From Pseudovibrio sp. JCM 19062 (GTDB lineage: Bacteria > Pseudomonadota > Alphaproteobacteria > Rhizobiales > Stappiaceae), in NCBI GenBank assembly GCA_001310715.1, contig BAXV01000034.1, forward strand, positions 1 to 38,430: a stretch of DNA of 38,430 nucleotides. Direction: 5' to 3'. How positions within the stretch are numbered: the first letter of the stretch is position 1; the number at the start of each line of letters is the position of its first letter. Made by a program: the position numbers and the translations under genes. Positions 18,025 through 26,742 of this stretch are shown here, one piece after another. The notes beneath the pieces were generated by a model. The model was not told where the DNA came from and made no database searches. It worked only from the letters and a program-made list of their open reading frames with translations.

Positions 18025-18878
18025 TTATTCGGCGTTGCTGGCTGTACCAAACCCTGGAGCAAATACTATGCTATCGCTTCCCTTCAATTCTGTGTGATTT
18101 CGAAGCTGTAGGGGAAAGGAATTTGGATCCAAAACACCATCGCTAGAACAATCAACGCGCATCTCGTTTAGCACAAAGCCCACTAGAGCGCGGCGCACAG
18201 ATATCGTCACAACCTCATTGCCCGTTATTCCCAAATCAGAAGCAATGGAATCTTTTCTCGGGTGCCTTGGGTGCACCTGAACAACGAGTGAAACATTCTC
18301 GGTCCAGTCAGTATCGAAATGTTGCTGATGACTTGGAAGGCTTCTGATCCGATTGTAGGTGAGCCAATTCTGCTCAATTTCAAAGTCAAAAATCGATCTC
18401 TGCGAGAGTCATATCCTCGAGCGTACCAATAGCCGAGCGACTTAAAAATGGCATGCGGTGAAAACGTACGCTCCAACGGTCCACTTGCAACAGAATGGTA
18501 AACGATATTGAGAGTTCGTCTCATCGAAATCGCTTTTGTCACGCTGGTGCAATGACTGAGGGACAAGGCTTCCTTAAAAAAAAGGAAGGGGTTGGCTCTG
18601 GGCCGAACGAGTGCAATGAAGTTTATGCGTAGTTTGACCATATGCAAACAAAGACATACCAAGTTCCAGATCATGCTCAAAGTTGGGTATGTGATCGTCA
18701 TTCGCAACAAGATAACCTGCTCGCCTCTGCACTTGTTCTGGGTATTCAGTCATAAATGACTGAAAGGCTCGCATTGCCGTTGCTCGCGATAACCCATTCC
18801 CTCAACTAAATGACTATGATGGATCTGCCCCCAAAAGGTGAGGAACAGATCTACATGTGCCAAGTGACTTCTGGTCAT
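18025..18878 (-). CDS. WYL-domain transcriptional regulator (BrxR/CapW-like, frameshifted)
   Basis: About 284 residues after repairing three indels (near 18797, at the A8 run 18576-18583, near 18330). The N-terminal winged helix includes LSRATAMRAFQSF. A WYL domain follows with RTFSPHAIFKSLGYWYARGY and a LTLKLSRIG strand. The C-terminal WCX-like part runs from TENVSLVVQVHP to the end. This is the layout of BrxR/CapW repressors that control phage-defence loci and sense a ligand through WYL. Its ATG overlaps the stop of the JetD-like gene (ATGA), so it is the last gene of the SMC operon and translationally coupled. Likely targets are the palindromes upstream of the operon and/or upstream of gajA; that is inference. 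Confidence 0.75.
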
Positions 18879-19708
18879 ACTTCTTCCTTTGGCAATTCCG
18901 AGATCATCATTGGCAGTTTGCGTGCGAGCATGACTTCTTGACTGATTGCCCATCGATTGTGCTCTAAGGAAACAATAACTCCTCGCAATATGCCTTTTTT
19001 TCTTGACGGCTGCGAGATCCTTACGTTGCCGATCAAATGTTGTAGCTACGGAATGCTCCGAAGGATCAAAACGGGCTATATCAGGAATAAGCAGGCTTTT
19101 AACCTTAGGCCAGCTGAAAGCGATCTTGAACCGGAGTCATAGTCCGCCCACATATAAACATCCCCATCAAAGCACTCACAAAGTTCCTGGGCATTGCCAG
19201 CTTTCAGTTCATTGTCGCCTCGGTAGATAACAATTGTGCGTCCTTCTTGCGGGAACATACCAATGTCCTGCAGCTGTAACTCCAGAAAAACCTCATAATT
19301 CTCAATCACAAGGATGCGCTCTGCAGGAATCTCTTTCGCACCGGCTAGCCGCATCTGATAATGAAAGTCGCGGCTGCAGTCTTTTTCTTTACACCCCCAA
19401 AAGCGCAAGGCGACCATAGAGTCTTTAGGAGACGCAGAAAGGTACTTTTCGTCGTTATTACTTGTAGCGGCCTCCAACCTGGTTCGATTGGACAGTTTCC
19501 CGATATCACTACCAACCGTTTGGCCGGTATGATGTTCGATAAGCCTTTTGATCTTCATCCGATCGGAACTGGAAAACTCCACCTTAGGGCCACGAAACCG
19601 CCCAACCCCATAGTTCATTACGACTTCTTCAAGAGCTTTCGAGCGTGGCCGGACCATTTGAGGATTATCCAGCACTCTTTGGAGTGTTTGTAGCATTGTC
19701 TTATTCAT
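18875..19708 (-). CDS. JetD-like TOPRIM nuclease subunit (frameshifted)
   Basis: About 277 residues after repairing two indels (near 19095 and at the T7 run 18995-19001). An N-terminal helical/winged region precedes a TOPRIM-like fold. Its glutamate lies in ILVIENYEVFLEL, followed by TIVIYRGDN and the acidic pair in YMWADYDSG, the pattern of the JetD/MksG C-terminal domain. The end reads EHNRWAISQEVMLARK. In Wadjet, JetD cuts plasmid DNA after loop extrusion by JetABC. This protein is shorter than typical JetD (about 400 residues), so its N-terminal arm is reduced. The start lies 8 bp after the kleisin stop and the end overlaps the WYL gene. Confidence 0.7.
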
Positions 19709-19715
19709 GAGCTCA

Positions 19716-20934
19716 TCACCGATCACGCTCCACCCAAACGTTGCGAACAAGTACCTCACCACTACCGGCGGTTCGTTCCTCCTCAAGATCAAAGCTGACA
19801 CCTTCAAGTGGCTTCAAGGCCTCATGTAGCAGAACATCCAAACGTTCAGCGGGATTTGCATGTTCACTTGCCGCCAGAACTTGGCCGCTGACTGCCGCCC
19901 TACTGCTAATCCTTTGATAAATTCCATGATGAACTGATCGATCTGAGGAATGTCCAGCTCCTGAGCCGGCAGCTCTTGTATTTCGGTAAACTCTGCCGCC
20001 TCGCGCCGAACATCTTCTATCAGCTCTTCGACCCTCGGCTTAGGGAGGGATTTCAAGATGTTTGCCACATCTGGGTGATCGATGTTCTCCAGATCCAGCG
20101 CTGCCTGCATTTCCAAATTGATGCCGCCGTTATTGAGGTCATCAAGGATCTTGCCGTCGTCAACTGGCTCGGAGTAAGGCTCGCTCACCTCATCCAGATA
20201 CATCGAGATATGGCGCACTAGCTGGTATTCTCGTGCATCTGGCGAGTGCGATAGAACAGCTCATTGAGTTTTTCACTGGAGCTTTTCAGCTTCCGCGTAT
20301 TCTCTTCTGCACTTGCTGCAAGATCTCGGAACAAGACGCCAAGCTTTGGGTCATCCTGGGATAAGTCCATGAGCCTTCTATATGTCAACAGGCTCAGTTT
20401 CTCGGTATAGGTTTTGACCCTGTTCAGGAGCTTTTCATTTTGAATCCGTTTGAGTGCCAAGGATTCGACATATCCAAACTCTGAATTCACCGCCAGCTCA
20501 ATTTGCGAGGCCTCAACAAACATATCGTTCAGCATCGTGCGAACGAGGCCAAGGATATTGCGATAAAATTGCTGGGCTTTATGAGCGTTGCGCTCGCCGT
20601 TCGGTCCAAAGGACTCTTTCTTGGCAACGAGGAAAGAATTTATCTCTCCTTCCAACTGTTCCAGGGCGATCTGGAAATCGATTGGTGCGCGGGCCACAGC
20701 ACCATTGGAAGACAGCTGGATAGCCAGCTGATCCAGTATCGTGCTGGGCCAATAACCCATTTCGGTGTTCCCATAGATAAAGGAATGGGAACGCAGGTTT
20801 CGCCAAGAAGGAGGTTCGCTTACCGGATGGAACTCGTTTAAAGCATCTGACTGATGGTTGAACATTTCAGACAGAATGGGCGCGCAGTTGATTACGCTCC
20901 TTCCGAAGTTGGTAAAAGCCTCAGTACTGGTCAT
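19716..20934 (-). CDS. JetA/MukF-like kleisin subunit (frameshifted)
   Basis: About 405 residues joined from three frames (breaks near 20220 and 19885). It is almost entirely helical, with a long middle coiled region (residues ~130-240, e.g. SLLTYRRLMDLSQDD). An acidic linker and a C-terminal winged-helix-like part ending RNVWVERDR follow. Primary sequence alone does not identify it. The assignment as kleisin comes from size, helical composition and position between a MukE-like and a TOPRIM gene. Its ATG overlaps the stop of the MukE-like gene (ATGA). Confidence 0.6.
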
Positions 20935-21569
20935 ACCAACTCCCCTCCACTCAAGTTGGCCGCAATATCGTCCTCATCGGCCACGTGGATGTCTTCCCGT
21001 TCTTGTAAGTCTTTCAATAGAGCATAAAAATAGTCGATCTTGCCAAGCACCCTATAGCGCTCATTTTGGCTATCCATACACTTCAGGTAGCCATGCTCTT
21101 CCAGCGTTCGCAGTAGATTGGAGATGCGGTCAGCGTTTGTTCGGCTGGCTTTGCGTTTGAATGGGTCGTGACCCATAAGCTTCTTAAGCTTGTCCTCACC
21201 TGCAGCATGTTGCTCGACATTTTGCAAAAGGCTGCCCATAGCGATCTCATCGCCCACTTGAATGACAACATCGCGGCCCTCAATGTACATGATCGCTTCC
21301 AGAGCATTCACGATCGGGCGGACCAGGTCGCGTTGCTCTTTGATGTGTTCCCTCAAAATGTTCTTGTCGGTCTGAATGAGGTTTTGTCTAAAAGCTGCAT
21401 AATACAGGCCATAGGATTGCTTTACGCAACGCCCGAAGGGGGAGAGCGCCTTGTCGACCTCATTAAAGAAGGCCGGTTTGCAAAGCTCATCATAGACGCG
21501 TGCGTTCCGATAGGTGCAGATAAAAACACCTTTGTTTAACAGATCCAAAGCTTCTCGTTGTAAATCCAT
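20931..21569 (-). CDS. JetB/MukE-like subunit
   Basis: 212 residues in an intact frame. It begins ALDLLNKGVFICTYRNARVY with a later GRCVKQSYGLYYA, the tandem winged-helix pattern of MukE/DUF4194 proteins. The second half contains a helix-turn-helix-like RISNLLRTLEEHGYLKC and an acidic tail. It would bind the kleisin and regulate SMC head engagement. It starts 27 bp after the SMC stop. Confidence 0.65.
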   Translation of the reverse strand: MDLQREALDLLNKGVFICTYRNARVYDELCKPAFFNEVDKALSPFGRCVKQSYGLYYAAFRQNLIQTDKNILREHIKEQRDLVRPIVNALEAIMYIEGRDVVIQVGDEIAMGSLLQNVEQHAAGEDKLKKLMGHDPFKRKASRTNADRISNLLRTLEEHGYLKCMDSQNERYRVLGKIDYFYALLKDLQEREDIHVADEDDIAANLSGGELV

Positions 21570-21595
21570 CAGACGGTGTTCCTAAGCTAGCTCAT

Positions 21596-24500
21596 TTATA
21601 AGTTCTTGGCGCGCGTCAGTGGGTTTACCCCCCGCTGGTAGCGTTGCAATCCTGTGTTTCTTATCACGCAGTAAGTATGCTCGAAGTTTGACAGAGCAAC
21701 GTGATCAGGATCAGGCCATGCTGCGGCAACAGTGATATGGTTTTCGCGCAGGAACTTTATGACTTCCGTGCAGTTTTGCTGATCAAGGTCTCTAAGCTCG
21801 TCCAGCGTCCAAAGCATATGGATATCCGTGCCACCCTTTAGATGATGAAGAAACGCGGCATAGATAATAATGGTGCCCAGCTGGCTCAGCCCGTTACTGG
21901 ACAGGCCCTTAAACTCTTCATTGCGTGTTGCCCTCTTAGTTCCAGCTTTGTCTGACAAGTCAAATCCGAGATGGATATGCTCCCGAATGGTAACGCGCGA
22001 GACGCCATCAAGTCTTTCCCAGAGACGATCAAGGGCTGCCAGTAAGTCTTCTGGAGGGAGTTCCTCTTCAATGCCGTGTCGCCAATGTTCCACTTCTTTT
22101 TTGAAGGTCTCCAAAACCGCCCAGAATGGCAACTCGTGTATGGTTGATTGAATATCGATCCGCAGGGATGTGAAGGCTTTAAACTTGAATTTTTCCAGCA
22201 CAGCTTGACAAGAGGCGGTCAGCGAACGGCTCAACCTATTGATACTCTTGTGCGCGCGGTCTAGGCGATCGGCAAAGTTGATCAATGGATTCGTATTTTG
22301 CTTGAACTGAGCAACCACATGGCCCTGAATGCTTAAAAACTCGGTCTCCATGAAGGCTTTCATGTCGTTGGCAACGAACACCCATTCTGGGGTAGCTGCA
22401 CTCGACACTGAGGCACTTTCTAGCAATTTCGCGAAGTATTTGGCTACGAGTGAACCTTTATAAGCTTCGAAGGCTTCTTTGATTTCGCGGTAGAGCCATT
22501 ACCGGTCTTAACCAGCCCCACTCGCTGTCGTTCCAGTTCATTCAGCTGCTCGTTGATCTCATGAGCACTTGAGACCGGATAAAAATCGGGGTGATGGTCA
22601 ACAGCTGCAGCGCTACCCATTGTATGCTGGCTCAAAACGGCTGCAAAGTTTCCTGAAGCTTCGCTTACACCCCGCCATTGCTTTTGCAGGGCGCTAAGGC
22701 GATCGGAAATCACACTGCGTTCTTCTTTGAGACTAGCAATCTTAGTCTTGGTCTGTCGATCAAAGGCCACCAGCTCTTCATCAGTCTTCGCCAGGTTTTC
22801 CGTCAAATTTTTGAAGTGTTCCTGCTTTTGTTCTATGAAGCCATCATAAGCCTTTAGTTCTCTTTGATGGCTCCACGCAGTATTTAATTTTTCTTCAGCG
22901 CACTGAGCTGCCTCTTCCAACTCTTGGATTTTTTTTCCAGAAACACCGCTTTCTTCTAAAAGGTTTGAGAGCTCCTCATTAAAGCGAATTTTGTCTTTTT
23001 CGTGTGCTTGTTTCAGATTGTTCAGATCCGCACTCAAAGTTTCGACAAGTGCGTGATGGCGTTCCTCAAGAAGTGCACGTTCTTCTTGAAAGCTGACTTT
23101 TGCCTGCCTAAGGACATCCTCAATTGCTGCAAGTTCATCCGAGTGTTGTTGCTCCAACACGTTTAGTTGTTGGCGAAGTTCTTCGATCTTTGCAGACGTA
23201 TTAGCTTCAAACTCTTGTTTGGCTTGGACTATGAGGTAATCCAGATCCGCATTTTTTTTGTTTGCTGTATCCAGCCTTTTTTCTGCAACAGCTGATGTCT
23301 GGCGTAGGCCGGTTTCTGAGACGTTTAACTTTTTCAACTCCTCCCGGCCATAAGTGATGTCACTCTCACATTGTTCTGCACGCCTTTCCAGTTCACTCAA
23401 CTGCTCATCGTAAAGATCCAGTTTCGTCAAAAGGGTGGCTTCATCATCCAGTTGCGGAGATTCTATGAGTGACGTATCCAGAGTTACGCCAAACACAGTT
23501 GCTATGTCTGCATTTGGATCAAATGAGGGGGCTAAATCGGTGCGGACAAAGACATCGTCTCGGACAATTTTTTGAAGGTCTGTCTGTCGTTCTACCGGCA
23601 GTTCTTTCACAATTTCCGCCAAAGAACCTTTGTCGGGCTTAATCCACATAGCAACAAGTTTGCGCTCTTGTGTGAGGTCAGAGACAGTGGCTTTAATCTC
23701 CCGCAAGTCCCGCTGAGCGCTATCAATAGCGTGGCCTAGCCGAAGTCGCTCTGTTTCAAGCTTAGAGAGTTCTGCTTGAGAGTCTCTTACGACCTGTTCA
23801 GCTTCTTTGCGCTCGCTCTTCGTTCGCAAGAGCGAGCTTTGGAGCTGTTCACTTGGCTGGAAGTTTTTTTTGCACTCAGCCTTAGCTCTATGATTTCCTC
23901 ATTGAGCTTTGTTTGATCCTGACGATGTCTCCCACCAAGCTGATGCTTGGCCTCTTCGTTTGCATCTCGTGCCTTCTCCAAACCTTCCTGCAGGTTTTTT
24001 AGCAGTTCCTGCTTGCGAATAAGTGCGGCATTGATCGTTTGGACGTTATCGTTTTCCCTGCTTTGAATATCCTCATCAAGCTTCTCAATCTGCTTCTTAA
24101 TAGTTTGTTCTTGTGTGGAGATCCCAGCAAGTGCTTCAATAAGGTTTGTTGCGGCAGTTTCGTGTTCTTTTTGCAAGCGTGGGAGGGTCTGCATTTCGGT
24201 TCTGTAGACATCGATCGGCAGCTTTTGCAGATGATCCCATTCCCTCTGCAGAGGGTAGACTTCCGTATCTAGAGCTGACTTGCGTCGCAGAATAAGCTGA
24301 CGTTCATCTTCTGCTGTCTCTGTGAAACCAGAAATTTCATCCTGCTTGGCATCATGCTGACTTGCCGCTAACTCAACTTTGCCTTTGATTTCTTCTGCCC
24401 GTCGATCCAGTTCCCTTTTTGAAAGAACAGCCTCTTCCCAGGTAGAATGAGCGTTCTTTCGATTGACCATGAACTGGCCTGCTGCAGCGTCAAGTTCAAT

Positions 24501-25265
24501 CACTTCATTGCCAAATGGCTTTATGCGGCGCACTCCGTGATGGTTGTTTTGCCAAGCGTTGAAGTCATCCTTATTGAATATCGGCGTGGTTTCTGGCTCA
24601 ACATTATACTGACCACGAAGAACTGTTTCCAGTATCCGGGTCAGGGATTTGAGATCTGGGGACTTTTGCAAAATTGCCAGCGCGATGGCGTCTATATGAG
24701 TTAGCTCTTTTCCTGTCTCGGCAAGTGAATAGGTGCCTCTATACCGATTTCTCAGTTTCACCTCTTCACTCTTTCCACTCTCCGGTTTGCAGCTTTGAAT
24801 GATCTTCTTATACCAACCAAAACGCAATTTCTGGGTGCAGCTTAAGCCATACTCCTGTTCTAATCGGAACCGTAAGTCTTTACTGATAAGAAATTTATTG
24901 CCGGAAGTTGAAGGGGTGAACCAGTCATGATGAAACGACGAGTCCACCATCATGATTTCGATTGCTGGTTCTTTGTGGCTCAGCTTAGGCGTGCTGAAGA
25001 AGAGCGCACATCGCATTTGCCCATCCAGTTCATATTCATAGACAATGAATGAACTATCTCGGGGCAGATAGTAGGGAACAAAGCTTCGGCCGGTCTCCAC
25101 CACATTGTTCGGGGAAGCGCCATAGAACACGGGGAGCAATCGAAGTAGAGATGTTTTGCCCGCCCCATTTTCTCCATTGAGGCTTAAATTGCGATCGACT
25201 CTCAAGCGGTCTATGGATCCTGGAAAGACGGAATCAACAAGCCATATGTTCTTCAATCCTCGCAC
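21596..25265 (-). CDS. JetC/MukB-like SMC ATPase (frameshifted)
   Basis: About 1,220 residues joined from three frames (breaks near 23830 and 22470). The Walker A GENGAGKTS lies at residues 31-39. A long coiled coil rich in E/K/Q/L follows from about residue 280 to 950. The C-terminal head has the signature LSSNGLSQLG and Walker B MLWTLDELRDLD. Both ATPase half-sites are therefore present. Translation starts at GTG with AAGGAG 8 nt upstream. This is the motor of a MukBEF/Wadjet-type complex that would recognise and extrude (plasmid) DNA. Unlike classical jetABCD, it is the first gene. The first break coincides with a perfect 10-bp hairpin (23811-23837). Confidence 0.78.
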
Positions 25266-25345
25266 TTAATATTCTCCTTTGGGACTTTGGTGGCTTTCAC
25301 CGTACTTTCAACTCGACTGAAAATATTCAAATGAATCGTTTTATC

Positions 25346-25359
25346 GTCTCATATGAGAC
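25346..25359. promoter_or_regulatory. 14-bp perfect palindrome (putative WYL operator)
   Basis: GTCTCATATGAGAC, about 80 bp upstream of the GTG start of the SMC-like gene and so close to the expected promoter. A self-complementary site here suits autoregulation by the operon's own WYL repressor. Confidence 0.55.
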
Positions 25360-25498
25360 TCAATAAGTAGACTTTAAATAAACGGCAAATCAACCCAGGG
25401 TCAAGTAATTCTCAAATTACGTTTGTTGGCCCAACTGGACCGAGTGTGCGTATTTGGGCGTTACGAAGAACAATAAGGGAACAAGCTTAGGGTTGAAG

Positions 25499-25620
25499 TG
25501 TCACTTTAGGGTCGATCCTGCAGGTTCAGTGTCACAATGATCAAAATAACACCCAAAAGTGACAGCGAGCGATGTAACCTTTCGGTGCCTCTCAAGGGTC
25601 TAGGTTAAAGTTACAGGCTA
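25499..25620. repeat. TGTCAC-type inverted and direct repeats
   Basis: TGTCACTTTAGGGT (25499-25512) is matched 13/14 by the reverse complement of ACCCAAAAGTGACA (25551-25564). Another TGTCAC sits between them and an AAAGTTACAGG follows near 25607. Such clusters are typical of multi-site transposon ends (Tn5053/Tn7/IS21-like). It may mark a former element boundary of the defence island. Confidence 0.45.
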
Positions 25621-25737
25621 TTTTGGGGTAGTTTGCGGAAGGGACTAAGTACCACCTGAAGCACGCACATCGGCACGCTCATTGTTCTCTATTTGATCCG
25701 CAAGATGACCATATATGCACGTTCGGTCCGGTTGGGC

Positions 25738-26022
25738 CAAATTGGCGTCTTACGGACTACTTCGCAAGGAAGGCGCGAAATTCGATCAATTTCTGTTCGG
25801 CTTCCTCATCGGTTAGTGCTTCAGGAATACCCGGAACAAGCAACGTTTTTCCGTCATACGCATGGCGTGCACGTGCCTCAACCCGCCGCATAAGGTCAGC
25901 CTTGCGACCCTCGCCAATGCAAATTGCTCCGGGTAAATCAGACTTGCGAGACACTTCAATTTTGCCGTCGCGATAGCAATGCGCGTACATTCTCATTTCC
26001 TTCAAATTGACGTTTTACGGAC
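25738..26022. repeat. 20-bp direct repeats flanking a small gene
   Basis: CAAATTGRCGTYTTACGGAC occurs at 25738-25757 and 26003-26022 with two differences. One copy touches the stop codon and the other is just upstream of the ATG of the 79-residue gene between them. Confidence 0.55.
25757..25996 (-). CDS. Small hypothetical protein
   Basis: 79 residues starting MRMYAHCYRDGKIEVSRKSD; AAGGAA directly precedes the ATG at 25996. Soluble, basic and Arg-rich in the middle, ending EQKLIEFRAFLAK. Intact frame. Resembles small phage- or plasmid-encoded proteins; no function recognised. Confidence 0.55.
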   Translation of the reverse strand: MRMYAHCYRDGKIEVSRKSDLPGAICIGEGRKADLMRRVEARARHAYDGKTLLVPGIPEALTDEEAEQKLIEFRAFLAK

Positions 26023-26080
26023 ATTTAATAAGCGTTCAGGAAGTGGCGCGAAGCACACCCCACCAGCCAGAACGCTTACT

Positions 26081-26226
26081 TTAAGTTTTCGAGCTCCAAG
26101 CGTTCAGCCAAAGTCTCAAACTCACTTAGATGCAGGGCATCCAGTTCAGTAAAAACCATAGTATCACTATGAGTTTTGCGCTCTGACAGATCTGCCCATT
26201 CAGTGCGCTGCTCTGGGTCATTAGTT
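26081..26226 (-). pseudogene. Truncated 3' end of an unidentified gene
   Basis: About 47 codons (EWADLSERKTHSDTMVFTEL then a helical end ...LERLELENLK reading into a stop). They remain open up to the first base of element end A, where the upstream part is lost. A 9-bp inverted repeat (26029-26037 / 26070-26078) lies just beyond its stop and could be its terminator or an attachment-type site. Confidence 0.35.
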
Positions 26227-26470
26227 GTTATGACCTGCAATCATAATCGGCTCGGCTTGCAATCATCGGCATTTTGAGCCCAAATTAAATGACTTTATCT
26301 GAGGGGCTAAACCCACATTAATTGCGAATGAGCCACATTGTTTGCAACCAGCCTGCAATCATAAGCTCGAACCCACATTAATTACGAACGGTGGAAGAGC
26401 GGGACAAAGCGGTCCTTCGCTGCAGTGCAGAAATCTAGGCCAGCACCAAGCCATAGCTGGCGCGGTCGAC
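26226..26470 (+). repeat. Iteron-rich element end, copy A
   Basis: Begins TGTTATGACCTGCAATCATA and contains several ~20-bp units such as CCCACATTAATTGCGAA. A tail follows whose reverse strand reads LWLGAGLDFCTAAKDRF. The first ~165 bp are nearly identical to copy B at 35199, in the same orientation. Confidence 0.7.
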
Positions 26471-26742
26471 CGATAAGCGGACCTTCGAGGATTTCCATCA
26501 AGAGTTGAGCTAGTCTTTGCGGATGAGACTGCGGACTCAACTTCACGAACCTCCGGTTACTCAGATCTAACGGATTGAGGTTTGATCGCAAGCGTTCGTC
26601 AACATCAAAGAACCCCGGTGCCCGATCCATCAAATGCCTCCCAACTCAACAAAACAATTGAATCAGAACGAAGGCCAAAATACCAGAGGTTAATAGAGGT
26701 CCTCAGCTGCGTAGATCTCACTTTTCCTGAATTAGTCCACTT
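26471..26742 (-). other. Gap with possible transposase N-terminal relic
   Basis: On the minus strand around 26586-26633 the frame reads MDRAPGFFDVDERLRS, which resembles the start of IS5-type transposases (PGFFDVDERL). It then runs into unrelated sequence and the element tail. Too short to call a gene. Confidence 0.3.

Larger units (their letters stand above)
25266..25756. other. Intergenic region upstream of the SMC operon
   Basis: 491 bp without a recognised gene. It contains the operon's promoter region with a palindrome (25346-25359) and a TGTCAC-type repeat cluster (25499-25620). Confidence 0.5.

Noticed and set aside
13664..25265. Restriction-modification or BREX system suggested by the WYL regulator and methyltransferase relic
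   Set aside because: No PglX, BrxL or restriction gene present; the methyltransferase is a separate truncated gene outside the operon.
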